A stretch of 64,000 nt of DNA from Nakamurella panacisegetis. GTDB taxonomy: Bacteria; Actinomycetota; Actinomycetes; Mycobacteriales; Nakamurellaceae. Under the pieces are notes generated by a model. That model worked only from the letters and a program-made list of their open reading frames with translations, had not been told where the DNA came from and made no database searches. This document shows positions 56,398 to 64,000 of this stretch, piece after piece (positions within the stretch are counted from its first letter, which is position 1; each line of letters starts with the position of its first letter). The stretch spans positions 3,197,501 through 3,261,500 of the forward strand of contig NZ_LT629710.1 in assembly GCF_900104535.1 (NCBI RefSeq). The letters run 5' to 3'. The position numbers were made by a program, and so were the translations under genes.

Positions 56398-57182
56398 GCC
56401 TTCGCCTCGGCATCGAGCACGGCGACACGGGCGGTGATGTGGTCGGCGATCTGGTCACGGGCCGGGTGTTCGGCGACGGCGCGGTACAGGCCGGCCAGCT
56501 CCTCGCGGTCGGTGCTCTCGGCGATCTGGCGGGCGAGGTCGGGGTCGATGATCCGCGGGTCGGCGACGAGCGTCGCCGGTTCGGTGTCGGGTTCGCTGGT
56601 GCCGAGCAACGCGCCGAGACCGGCCGCGCCCGAGCGCATCGGGACGGGCCCGGCCTTGACGGCGGTTGGCGCGCCGGTCTGGTCGACGTCGGTTTCGAGC
56701 TCCTCGGGCGTGTAGATCATCCCGGCGAGGACCTCCGAGCAAGCCTGGCGGACACATTCGGATTCGGCGCGGGAGCGGAGCATCGCCCGCGGGTACTTCT
56801 GCCACACGTCCTTACCGGTGAGCTTCGCGGAGCGGGCCTCCTCGATCGTCCACGTCACGGTGAACGGCGACTCGGGGTCATCTCCTCGGGCGATCTCGAT
56901 CGTGCACCGGGCGGCGCTCGATTCGATGACGCGCACTCGGTGACCGGCCCGTCGGGCAAGGGCGACCATGAGATCGGCCGACGGTGACGGCTTGCCTTCG
57001 ATCACATGCACGGAGATCACGGCATTGATCATCGGAATCGCGAGAGCCTCGGCGTAGGCCATGGCGTAGAGCACGTTCGCGGGGTTCTTGCGGTACTCCT
57101 TGGGGAGCAAGTTCGACTCGGCAACGGCAGTGGCGTAGGCCACCTTTCCGGCGGTCGCATCGTGTATCTGTAGCTCGGTCAT
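56394..57182 (-). CDS. recT: RecT-family single-strand annealing protein
   Basis: The 262-residue protein carries the RecT pattern KVAYATAVAESNLLPKEYRKNPANVLYAMAYAEALAIPMINAVISVHVIEGKPSPSADLMVALARRAGHRVRV and YPRAMLRSRAESECVRQACSEVLAGMIYTPEELE. It anneals complementary strands with the adjacent YqaJ exonuclease. ATG overlaps the exonuclease stop. Confidence 0.93.
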   Translation of the reverse strand: MTELQIHDATAGKVAYATAVAESNLLPKEYRKNPANVLYAMAYAEALAIPMINAVISVHVIEGKPSPSADLMVALARRAGHRVRVIESSAARCTIEIARGDDPESPFTVTWTIEEARSAKLTGKDVWQKYPRAMLRSRAESECVRQACSEVLAGMIYTPEELETDVDQTGAPTAVKAGPVPMRSGAAGLGALLGTSEPDTEPATLVADPRIIDPDLARQIAESTDREELAGLYRAVAEHPARDQIADHITARVAVLDAEAKA

Positions 57183-58081
57183 GAGGCACCTATCAGTGTT
57201 CGGTCGAGCGGACGTTTGGACTTCAACAGGAAGGGGCGGCCCTGGCCCTTGCGGGACCGGGATGCGATGGTCTGGCGCGTTTTCTTCTCGCCGGTGACGG
57301 CGTATTTCGCGGCGCCCATGGCGTCGAACACCTGGTTACGGGCGAGCCCGTGGCGGTCGGTGGCGGCTTCGAGCGCATCGAGTGAGTCGACGTACTCGAT
57401 CGCGAGGCGCGGGTCGAGCTGGTGGTCGGTTCCGTCGATATCGGGGGTGACGCTGCGGATGCTCTCGTATGTGGCGATCGACGCGTCGAGCTCGGGCAGG
57501 CGACCCGCTTCGAGAATGTCGAGGAACTCCTCGCCCTTGCGCTGCATCGCGCTACCGATCTTCGGGTCGTAGCGGAGCACGTACTCGCCGAACTCCAATC
57601 GCTTGCCGAGCAACGGAAACGAGATCCAGTCGAGTTGCAGGACGTGACAGGTCCACATGCCTTGCGCGGCGTAGTAGATCGGGATATGGCCGGATCCGGG
57701 CTTGCCCCATCCCACGTCATCGCCCGCGTCGGTCTTTGCCTCGATCGGCACGATCTCGCCGGTCTCCCGGTTCACAGCCAGGGCGTCAGGGTTGACGGCG
57801 GCCCAATCGAGCCCGTCGCGGTAGAACGTGCGGCCCGAGTCGGGGTGACGGTCCCACTCCGGGTGCTGCCCGAATACCCAATTGACGACGGACGGTTCGA
57901 GGTAGTGCCCGCGGCCCTGTTCGGTGGTCTGCGGCGGTGCGGTTCGGTTGCCGACCATGAGGTCGCCGAGCGAGCGGGCGGACTCCCACGGTGAGATGCC
58001 CAACACCGCGGCCATTTTCGAGGCGGTGAGGTAGCGGAGCCACTCAGCCGAGCCCGGTTCGAGTGCGGGCCCTGCCTTCAC
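57179..58081 (-). CDS. YqaJ-family viral recombinase exonuclease
   Basis: The 300-residue protein begins ...WLRYLTASKMAAVLGISPWESARSLGDLMVGNR and has the PD-(D/E)XK core (DALAVNRETGEIVPIEAKTD), then YYAAQGMWTCHV with its conserved Gln. It resects 5' ends and hands ssDNA to RecT. The GTG overlaps the upstream HTH gene stop. Confidence 0.93.
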   Translation of the reverse strand: MKAGPALEPGSAEWLRYLTASKMAAVLGISPWESARSLGDLMVGNRTAPPQTTEQGRGHYLEPSVVNWVFGQHPEWDRHPDSGRTFYRDGLDWAAVNPDALAVNRETGEIVPIEAKTDAGDDVGWGKPGSGHIPIYYAAQGMWTCHVLQLDWISFPLLGKRLEFGEYVLRYDPKIGSAMQRKGEEFLDILEAGRLPELDASIATYESIRSVTPDIDGTDHQLDPRLAIEYVDSLDALEAATDRHGLARNQVFDAMGAAKYAVTGEKKTRQTIASRSRKGQGRPFLLKSKRPLDRTLIGAS

Positions 58082-58347
58082 TGGTAGACGATTCCGGCGA
58101 CGACGAGCGGGTCCGTCGAGAGCTTGGGCAGGTCGACGCGTCGGAGGGTCAATGCTGCGTTGAGCTCGGCGCGGTCAACGCGGGTGCATTTCGGGCCGAA
58201 CGTGTAGGCGACGAGCGTGCCGTCGGCGATCCGGCGGTACACAGTCCGAGCGGATACTCCGGCCCACACTGCGGCGGCCTCGACGGTCACGAGCTCGCGG
58301 GGTGTAGCGGTCGGGTCTGCGGGGGTCGGCGTTTGGGTGTTGGTCAT
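58078..58347 (-). CDS. HTH protein, excisionase/MerR-type
   Basis: The 89-residue protein has ELVTVEAAAVWAGVSARTVYRRIADGTLVAYTFGPKCTRVDRAELNAAL, a clear excisionase-type winged HTH. A good aggag ribosome site precedes it. It may be a directionality factor or early regulator. Confidence 0.82.
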   Translation of the reverse strand: MTNTQTPTPADPTATPRELVTVEAAAVWAGVSARTVYRRIADGTLVAYTFGPKCTRVDRAELNAALTLRRVDLPKLSTDPLVVAGIVYQ

Positions 58348-58389
58348 GGTCGGTGCTCCTTGGTCGGGTTCGGTTGGCGGTGGCGGGCT

Positions 58390-58608
58390 CTATCCGAGGC
58401 GGGCGAGGTACGTCCGGATCGCGGCCGGGGCGTACATGCGACGGCGGCCGAACTTGATCGACGGAATCTCTCCTCGGCGGGCCCTGTCGCCGACATACCA
58501 TTCGCTCATGTTGAGGCGCTCGGCGACCTCAGTAACAGTTAAGTAACGTTCGGCGAGCGGGTCAACTCCTTGTGCCGCAACCTTTGTCGATCGGGCAGTG
58601 CTGGTCAT
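58390..58608 (-). CDS. First early gene: Xis/Cro-like HTH protein
   Basis: The 72-residue basic protein has YLTVTEVAERLNMSEWYVGDRARRGEIPSIKFGRRRMYAPAAIRTYLARL, an excisionase-type HTH. Being the first leftward gene after the divergent immunity region, opposite the repressor, it holds the place of cro and of xis in related phages. Confidence 0.8.
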   Translation of the reverse strand: MTSTARSTKVAAQGVDPLAERYLTVTEVAERLNMSEWYVGDRARRGEIPSIKFGRRRMYAPAAIRTYLARLG

Positions 58609-58647
58609 CGTTCGGCTCTCCTCGGCGTTGTTCGGTGGTGTGATGCC

Positions 58648-58696
58648 AAGTTATGCGGAACTAGGCGTGCATGCAACTCCGGGCATTCACGCCTAG
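58648..58696 (-). promoter_or_regulatory. Early leftward promoter with inverted operator arms
   Basis: On the minus strand, ttgcat (58671-58676) and taactt (58648-58653) are 17 bases apart. The arms ctaggcgtgcatg (58661-58673) and cattcacgcctag (58684-58696) form an inverted repeat (12 of 13) that overlaps the -35 and spacer. Repressor binding here would silence the early operon. Confidence 0.7.
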
Positions 58697-58833
58697 CTCA
58701 CATGTTCGGGAGTTACTACCCGATTACTCTTCGTATGCGCGGCAAGCGGTTGGGCCGATTAAGCAACACGCGCTCGGACGGGTGAATCATCGTGGGTTGT
58801 CGCGAACGCAAGACAGGGCCGGTGTGCAAGCGT

Positions 58834-58839
58834 TACTGT
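58834..58839 (+). promoter_or_regulatory. -10 element of the leaderless repressor promoter
   Basis: tactgt ends six bases before the GTG of the repressor; an aagaca at 58810-58815 is a possible -35 at 18 bases. The same -10 and spacing recur in the attL cassette. Lambda cI is also leaderless when made from PRM. Confidence 0.55.
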
Positions 58840-58845
58840 TTACGG

Positions 58846-59172
58846 GTGAACCTAAGAGATCTCGAAACGTGGCCCGATTACCTCGCACGTATAAGCAACG
58901 GTGCAGCTCAGGTGTCGATCGCGCGGGCGGCCGGCGTCGACGCGGGGACCATCAGCCGGTGGAAAACCGGCCGCGGGCATCCATCGCCAGAGAGTGTGAT
59001 CGAGCTGTGCAGACACTTTGAACGTTCACCCATTGAGGGATTGATAGCGGCTGGCTACCTGTTGGCCTCGGAGTGCGACCGTGTGGTAGAGGTCGTCAGA
59101 CCGATCACGGCTCGATCGAACGAGGAGATCCTCGCCGAGATCAGCCGTCGGTTTGAGGAGAAGAGCAGATGA
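58846..59172 (+). CDS. Immunity repressor (HTH_3/Xre type)
   Basis: From the GTG just after a -10 element the protein is 108 residues: NLRDLETWPDYLARISNGAAQVSIARAAGVDAGTISRWKTGRGHPSPESVIELCRHFERSPIEGLIAAGYL, a Cro/C1-type HTH, and a C-terminal tail. It is the only forward regulator by the divergent early promoter, so it is the probable lysogenic repressor. Its stop overlaps the integrase start (ATGA). A longer start 54 bases upstream lacks a promoter position. Confidence 0.85.
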   Translation: MNLRDLETWPDYLARISNGAAQVSIARAAGVDAGTISRWKTGRGHPSPESVIELCRHFERSPIEGLIAAGYLLASECDRVVEVVRPITARSNEEILAEISRRFEEKSR

Positions 59173-60416
59173 GCAGCGTTACCGATAGGTGGACGGTTCC
59201 CAATCCCGAGAAGGGGGCCAAGCCCGCCCGGATCCGCGGCCCGCTGTATGGCGTCGGCAAGCGGTGGCAGGCTCAGTGGGCCTCGCCGAACGGGACGCGT
59301 CACCGCATGGCCTTCGAGGTTAAAGGCGAGGCGCAAGCGCATATCGAGGACCAGGAGAGCAACAAGCGGGGCGGGCAGTACGTCGCGCCGAACCGGGTCA
59401 CTGTCGGCGATCTCTGGCCTCGGTGGCAGACGGTCAAGTCGCGGCTTGCCCGGACCACGCGCGAGGGCTATGACGGCGCGTGGGACCTGTACGTCGGCCC
59501 GCGGTGGGCGAACGTCCCGGTCGGCGAGGTCGACAAAGCGTCGGTCATGGAATGGTTGCCGACTTTGCGCACCCCGGCGACCTCGCGCAAGTCGCGGCGC
59601 GTCGGGCAGCCCGCGACGATCACCCCCGGCCGGCCGCTCTCGGCGAGCTGGGCCCGGCAAGTCGGCATCGTCCTAACCGGTCTCCTCGATATGGCGGTCG
59701 ACGGTCGTCTCATCCCGGCGAACCCTCTCGTCAAGATCGGCGCGGCCATGCCGAAACAGCTCCCGAGTGAGCGGCGGTATCTGTCCGTCGCCGAGGTCGA
59801 CCAGCTCCTCGCGGACGCGGAGACGGTCGGGATCGGCCTCGCGGTTCGGGTGCTGGTGTTCACCGGCATGAGGCGCGGGGAAATGGCCGGGCTTCGGGTC
59901 GGCGACCTGGACGTCGAGCGGCGGCGCCTCCGGATCTCCCGCGACGTCGACTCGCACGGCGACGTCGACAGCACGAAAACGGGACGGCATCGGGACGTCC
60001 CGATCGGGCCGACTCTGCTCGCGCTGCTGGGCGAGGCAGCGGCCGGCCGGGACCGCGACGACTGGCTCGTGCCCGCAACGGGCGGGGAGCGGCCCTGGGC
60101 GCGCGATAGTTGGCGCGGACGGTGGGCCCGGGCCTCCGCGGCGGCCGGTATCGGCGGGCTCGACACACACGAGCTCAGGCACACCGCGGCGTCATTGGCG
60201 ATCCACGCGGGGGCGAACGTCAAGACGGTGCAACGGATGCTCGGCCACGCAACGGCGAGCATGACGCTCGATATCTACGGGCATCTCTGGGACGACGAGC
60301 TCGACGCGGTGGTCGTCGCGGTCGATCTGCATATGGATGCGGAGCGCGCTCGGTTTGCTCCCGGGCCCAACCCAGTCCCAACGGCGGCCCCGGCGGGGAG
60401 GCTTCATCTGGCCTGA
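59169..60416 (+). CDS. int: Tyrosine integrase
   Basis: The 415-residue protein has an N-terminal arm-binding AP2-like part (IRGPLYGVGKRWQAQWASPNGTRHRMAFEVKGEAQAHIEDQE), a core-binding helical domain and a catalytic domain with Arg in FTGMRRGEMAGLRVGDLD, Lys in TKTGRHRDVP, HELRHTAASLA, LGHATASMTLDIYGHL and its Tyr. It joins attP and tRNA-Pro attB. Read with the repressor; its 3' end carries an arm-site-like sequence next to attR. Confidence 0.96.
   Translation: MSSVTDRWTVPNPEKGAKPARIRGPLYGVGKRWQAQWASPNGTRHRMAFEVKGEAQAHIEDQESNKRGGQYVAPNRVTVGDLWPRWQTVKSRLARTTREGYDGAWDLYVGPRWANVPVGEVDKASVMEWLPTLRTPATSRKSRRVGQPATITPGRPLSASWARQVGIVLTGLLDMAVDGRLIPANPLVKIGAAMPKQLPSERRYLSVAEVDQLLADAETVGIGLAVRVLVFTGMRRGEMAGLRVGDLDVERRRLRISRDVDSHGDVDSTKTGRHRDVPIGPTLLALLGEAAAGRDRDDWLVPATGGERPWARDSWRGRWARASAAAGIGGLDTHELRHTAASLAIHAGANVKTVQRMLGHATASMTLDIYGHLWDDELDAVVVAVDLHMDAERARFAPGPNPVPTAAPAGRLHLA
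60366..60382. promoter_or_regulatory. Right-arm integrase binding-site candidate
   Basis: cccaacccagtcccaac matches the left-arm direct repeat (24185-24201) at all but two positions. It lies inside the 3' end of the integrase gene, 70 bases from attR, as arm sites commonly do. Confidence 0.45.
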
Positions 60417-60451
60417 TCAGGGGCGATACGCGCTCGGCGCGGGTCAAACAC

Positions 60452-60499
60452 CTTGACTGGGGGTCAAGGGGTCGCAGGTTCAAATCCTGTCAGCCCGAC
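60452..60499 (+). repeat. attR: attR core (48-bp direct repeat, copy 2)
   Basis: This is identical to 24007-24054 and is a 3' tRNA-Pro remnant without the 5' part, so it is not a working tRNA gene. It lies 35 bases after the integrase stop and marks the end of the prophage. Confidence 0.96.
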
Positions 60500-60513
60500 G
60501 GGGATGATTCACT

Positions 60514-60557
60514 GAGAAGAGGCTCTGCCGGGTACCAACCGGCAGGGCCTCTTTTGT
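60514..60557 (+). terminator. Original tRNA-Pro terminator, displaced by the prophage
   Basis: The arms agaagaggc-ctgccgg and ccggcag-gcctctttt form a hairpin followed by ttttgtg, just beyond attR on the host side. Before integration it would have followed the intact tRNA gene. Confidence 0.75.
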
Positions 60558-60954
60558 GATGTCTGCCGGGACGCGCCCGCGTTTGGCCTCCTTCTGCGAA
60601 GTAATGCGCCACCGCGTCGGACCGGACCAGAGACTCGATCGCCTCGGTCTCCGTCCTCGGAGTGACGCGAGCCCACCGGGGTACGCAGTAGACCGGCCCG
60701 ACCGCACCGGGTGTGTTCGGCATTCCACACGGGCAGCTACCACCGCCCGACCAACTCTTCCGACATCGACGTAGCGACTGTCCGACGGTCTCATGGGGAG
60801 CGGGTCGGCCTGGGCGAGCGCAGACCCGCCGCGGCGGACCGTCGCGTCGCAGACCCGCCGCGGCGGACCGTCGCGTCGCCACGACGTTTGCGGCCCCGTC
60901 GTGCGGATGCGACCGGGAGACGTGTGGAGCTTGTTGGATTGCTGGCCGGGAGCG
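60558..60954. other. Gene-free host region with a 29-bp tandem repeat
   Basis: About 400 bases with no convincing gene. Two exact 29-base copies starting gcagacccgccgcggcgg stand at 60820-60848 and 60849-60877. Short open frames on both strands here overlap the repeat and lack ribosome sites. Confidence 0.6.
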
Positions 60955-62907
60955 TCAGACGTCGCGGAGAGGTGCTGGTCGGCCCAGGTGGAACCCTTGA
61001 GCGAAGTCGACTCCTTCGTCCTTCAAGAGCTTCAGGGTCTGTTCGTCTTCGACGCCTTCGGCGATCGTCTTGAGTCCGAATGCGCGAGCCAGGCTGATGA
61101 TGGCCTTGACGACGTGAAGATTGTTGGGGTGGGTGACCAGGTCGCGGACGAAATCGATATCAATTTTGAGGTGGGTGATGGGCAGTCTTTTCAGGTAGGT
61201 GAAGCTGCCGAAGCCCGTTCCGAAGTCATCCAGGGCCAATCCGCACCCGAGTTCGGCGAGCCCACGGGCAAAGGCCTCGCCCACAACGATGTCGTGCATG
61301 AGTGCGGTCTCGGTGATCTCGAAGATGAGATTGGCCGGGTCCGCATGTGCTTCCCGTATCTGCTGTTCGATGAAGGGCAAGAGGTCCGAAGCGCCGATCG
61401 AGGAGGCGGAGAGATTTGCTTCGATCACCCGGTGCTCGGTTGCGGCAAGGCGGACAGCTTGGGTGACCACCCATCGATCGATCTCGCCGATCAGCCCGTA
61501 CTTCTCCGCTACCGGCAGGAAGCTGCCCGGCAGGATGACTTCGTTGTCTCGCCCGATCATCCGCAGGAGTAGCTCCTCGCTCGGCCGGCCACCGGCCAGG
61601 GGCACGATCGGCTGGGAGTAGAGGACCAACCGGTTCTCATCGATCGCGTCACGGATGCGCCCCAGCCACATCAGCGCCTCGAGCTCGCGTTTGGCGGCCG
61701 ACCGCTCATTCTTTTCTTCGGTGATGTCGCGGAAGACCACGACAACGCCCTGCAGAAGCGATCCGCTTCGAAGCGGTGCGGAGGAATAGGCAACGGGAAA
61801 TATGGATCCATCCTTACGCGTAAAGGCGTCGTCCAGAATTCGGATGCTCCGGCCTTGAGTGCGGACTTGGAGCAGACAGCAGTCCTCGGCCGGGACCTTG
61901 GTGCCGTCAGCCCGTTGGAAATGGACCGCCGCGTGGATGGGTTTGCCGCGAAGCTCGTCTTCGGTCCAGCCGAGCATCGACGTCGCGGCCGGATTGAGGT
62001 AGGTCAGGAGGCCGTCAACATCAACGGCGAACAGGCCTTCCGCCATGTTGTCCATGACCACGGCCCGGAATTCCTCGGCTTCCTTCCGTTCGCTGATGTC
62101 GACCACGACGTTGCCGACTCCGATGGTCTCTCCGTCGACCCGCACCGGGTAGTAGCTGGCTAGCCAGTGCTGCATGCGGCGCGGTTCAGTGGCGCTACGC
62201 CTGCTCACATCCACGTTGCTGACCGTCTCGCCTCCAAGTGCGCGCCGATAGACGTCCTCGAGTTGCGGCCAGAGGTCGGGCACCAGCTCGGAGACCGTGA
62301 GGCCGAGGCAATCTTGGATGGACCGGCCGTCGATTCCGGCCAGCGTCTGATTGATTCGAGTGACCCGCAGATCGCGGTCGACCATCTTGAAACCGATCGG
62401 CGTCGCCGCGTCGATGCTCTGCAAGAGGGTGACCACCTGGGTGGCGTTCTGCTCGGCGTGACGCAGCGTGAGCTCCAGTTGCTTCTGTTCTTCGATGTCG
62501 GTTGCGGTACCGATCCACAGCCGGATCTCACCGTCAGCGTCGCGCAACGGGACGGCTCGGCAGGCGTGCCATCTGAATGCCCCGTCGAAGCGGCGAATCC
62601 GGTACTCCAGGGAATAGTCGGTGCCGGTCGTGGTTGCGTGGTGCCAGGCCTGGGCGGCCCTTTCGGCGTCCTCGGAATGGACGAGCGCGACCCAGTTCCA
62701 CCTGTAAGTGACTTCCCTGGGGTGCCCGGTGTAGGCCGTGCCCTGCCGGTTGAAATAGGTGGTGGCGCCGTCGGGTGATGCGGTCCAGACGATATGAGGG
62801 ATCGACTCGGCGATCATCTCTGCGTACTGCAGGTCCAGAACCGCGCCGTCGAACCGAACCATTGCGTCGTTGGACTCAACGGTCGCGGAGCGGAAGGAAG
62901 TCGTCAT
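60955..62907 (-). CDS. PAS-PAS-PAS-EAL c-di-GMP phosphodiesterase
   Basis: From the ATG with ggtggag upstream the protein is 650 residues with no membrane segment. Three PAS domains follow in order (IPHIVWTASPDGATTYFNRQG; MVDRDLRVTRINQTLAG; MAEGLFAVDVDGLLTYLNPAATSMLG), each ending in a PAC motif. The EAL domain has ELL for EAL (RPSEELLLRMIG), EANLSASSI, FEITETALM, LALDDFGTGFGSFTYLKRLPITHLKID, TIAEGVED and QGFHLGRP, so metal and catalytic residues are kept and activity is likely. No GGDEF domain. PAS domains may sense redox or ligands. A GTG 21 bases upstream is an alternative start. Confidence 0.92.
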   Translation of the reverse strand: MTTSFRSATVESNDAMVRFDGAVLDLQYAEMIAESIPHIVWTASPDGATTYFNRQGTAYTGHPREVTYRWNWVALVHSEDAERAAQAWHHATTTGTDYSLEYRIRRFDGAFRWHACRAVPLRDADGEIRLWIGTATDIEEQKQLELTLRHAEQNATQVVTLLQSIDAATPIGFKMVDRDLRVTRINQTLAGIDGRSIQDCLGLTVSELVPDLWPQLEDVYRRALGGETVSNVDVSRRSATEPRRMQHWLASYYPVRVDGETIGVGNVVVDISERKEAEEFRAVVMDNMAEGLFAVDVDGLLTYLNPAATSMLGWTEDELRGKPIHAAVHFQRADGTKVPAEDCCLLQVRTQGRSIRILDDAFTRKDGSIFPVAYSSAPLRSGSLLQGVVVVFRDITEEKNERSAAKRELEALMWLGRIRDAIDENRLVLYSQPIVPLAGGRPSEELLLRMIGRDNEVILPGSFLPVAEKYGLIGEIDRWVVTQAVRLAATEHRVIEANLSASSIGASDLLPFIEQQIREAHADPANLIFEITETALMHDIVVGEAFARGLAELGCGLALDDFGTGFGSFTYLKRLPITHLKIDIDFVRDLVTHPNNLHVVKAIISLARAFGLKTIAEGVEDEQTLKLLKDEGVDFAQGFHLGRPAPLRDV

Positions 62908-62962
62908 GACTCCACCGTGGGTACGCACCCCCGGGGTGTGTCAATAGGCCGGTGGGGTCCGT

Positions 62963-63364
62963 TCAACCGGGCTTTCGCTCTTGACGGTCCTGCCCCGGTT
63001 GGTAGAGCCGAGCGGCCGCCTGCCGGGAGATCTTCATGCGCTTGGCAACGTCCGTGAGCGACAGTCCGTCTTCGTCGACCAGGGTTCGCACCACACCGGC
63101 GCGCATCGTTGCGATGGCCCGTTCGTACTCACGGAAAGCGTCCGCTGCGCTCAGGCGAATTTCCCGGCCACCAGCCGCGACCAGCTGATCGACCACATCC
63201 GCCATCGAGCGACCGGCATTGTGTGCCGCGCATCCCTCCCGCAAGGCACCGACGGCCCTATCGATCGCCCGGCGGGCATCGTCACCGGCGTCTGCTACGC
63301 GCTGGACCGCGGCCTCGAAGCCATCCTCAGTGATCGCGCACTCGCCTCTGCATCCGGTGAGCAT
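62963..63364 (-). CDS. HTH DNA-binding protein (host)
   Basis: The 133-residue protein has a long helical N-terminal part (DAGDDARRAIDRAVGALREGCAAHNAGRSMADVVDQLVAAGGREIRLSAADAFREYERAIATMRAGVVRTLVDE) and a C-terminal HTH (LSLTDVAKRMKISRQAAARLYQPG). Similar proteins occur singly in actinomycetes. Target unknown. Confidence 0.75.
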   Translation of the reverse strand: MLTGCRGECAITEDGFEAAVQRVADAGDDARRAIDRAVGALREGCAAHNAGRSMADVVDQLVAAGGREIRLSAADAFREYERAIATMRAGVVRTLVDEDGLSLTDVAKRMKISRQAAARLYQPGQDRQERKPG

Positions 63365-63748
63365 GGCACGGTCAGGCGCACCCTGCTGAGCTCGCGGCGA
63401 CTGATGACGATTCGCTTCTTGGACTGGCAGCGGGTGCTCGGTGACCGGTGCCGAAGTGATGTGCGGCGACGATTACATCTGTGCGCAAGACCGGAGGTGA
63501 TAAGGATCAGGGTCCTCGAGCGGAACGCACTGCTCGCGTACCAGATGCTGGTCGAGGCCCCGGCTATCCCGACACGACAAGCGCTGTCTCTGGCGACTGG
63601 CCGGACCCGCGGGGATCCGACGGTTTGGTGGCGGGCGGCAGCGGAGGTGAACTCCCGCTGCGGCACGATGAGACATGGGCCCGGTGATTCGGGTACCGAA
63701 AGTACGACCGGACAACCAGGCCGGTCGAGGAGAGAGAAGGAGTGGCTG
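63365..63748. other. Intergenic region without a supported gene
   Basis: Short open frames exist on both strands but none has both a ribosome site and protein-like composition. It should hold divergent promoters for the HTH gene and the OsmC gene. No clear operator was found. Confidence 0.5.
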
Positions 63749-64000
63749 ATGCCATCACGCAAGGCACGTACCGAATGGAGCGGCGGACTGCAGGACGGGT
63801 CCGGCCGGGTCAGCCTGGTCAGTTCCGGCGTCGGGACCTACGACGTCTCGTTCCCGCGACGAGCGGCCGACGAAGCCGGGGGTGTCACCTCCCCTGAAGA
63901 GCTCATCGCCGCGGCCCATACGGCCTGCTACGCAATGCAGCTGTCGGCCGTGATCGGTGAGGCGGGCGGCACCGTCAAGAGCTTGATCGCCGACGCCGAG
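63749..64000 (+). CDS. OsmC-family peroxiredoxin, truncated by window end
   Basis: An ATG with gaaggag upstream opens a frame that runs off the window: PSRKARTEWSGGLQDGSGRVSLVSSGVGTYDVSFPRRAADEAGGVTSPEELIAAAHTACYAMQLSAVIGEAGG. The SPEELIAAAHTACYAM block holds the peroxidatic Cys of OsmC proteins, which reduce organic hydroperoxides. The second catalytic Cys would lie beyond the end. Confidence 0.93.
   Translation, partial: MPSRKARTEWSGGLQDGSGRVSLVSSGVGTYDVSFPRRAADEAGGVTSPEELIAAAHTACYAMQLSAVIGEAGGTVKSLIADAE

Noticed and set aside
58846-60499. Integration-dependent immunity (attP inside the repressor gene)
   Set aside because: The att core lies after int, and the repressor is intact and not truncated by integration.
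60452-60499. Second tRNA-Pro gene at attR
   Set aside because: Only the 3' part is present; the 5' acceptor strand and D arm are missing.

Overview
The window comes from a high-GC actinomycete chromosome. It carries an rRNA operon end, a housekeeping block whose order matches Mycobacterium tuberculosis Rv1691-Rv1713 (TPR protein, HAD phosphatase, tlyA, NAD kinase, recN, steA, steB/mctB, pyrG, NUDIX, xerD, parA, scpA, scpB, pseudouridine synthase, cmk, plsC, der), and phage genes of actinobacterial type. Genus cannot be fixed from the sequence; a Nakamurella- or Frankia-like lineage is only a guess.

Layout: 1-1444 holds the 23S 3' end, 5S rRNA and a terminator. 1685-22617 is a forward, mostly overlapping gene block for ribosome modification, NAD/CTP synthesis, DNA repair, chromosome resolution and condensation, and envelope/division functions. 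22656-23880 holds two reverse genes. A tRNA-Pro(GGG) gene at 23980-24053 is the attachment site of a complete-looking 36.4-kb temperate siphovirus-type prophage, bounded by a perfect 48-bp repeat (24007-24054 and 60452-60499). Host sequence resumes after 60499 with a PAS-EAL c-di-GMP phosphodiesterase, an HTH protein and a truncated OsmC gene.

Prophage plan: the repressor and integrase are read rightward as one overlapping operon near attR. Leftward from the immunity region runs a 23-gene early operon with 18 four-base stop/start overlaps: Xis/Cro-like HTH, YqaJ exonuclease, RecT, WhiB, SSB, replication initiator with repeats inside the gene, helicase loader-like protein, PAPS-reductase-like protein, RusA-like resolvase and DUF550 pyrophosphohydrolase. 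After a possible stoperator come HNH, terminase, portal, MuF, scaffold, capsid, neck, tail (with a -1 frameshift chaperone pair), tape measure, tail tip, amidase endolysin, holin and an SGNH hydrolase.

Accessory genes: a DUF4145 (HEPN-like) gene and a TM2 gene lie on the opposite strand and look like morons. At the attL end a separate regulated cassette carries a small HTH gene, three unknown genes, an orphan C5 DNA methyltransferase and a 45-residue protein with a beta-clamp-binding motif. Its promoters share an 18-bp palindrome that sits between -35 and -10, two of its genes look leaderless, and the operator core recurs three times inside a coding sequence just before the methyltransferase. 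This cassette and the DUF4145 gene are the best candidates for undescribed biology here.
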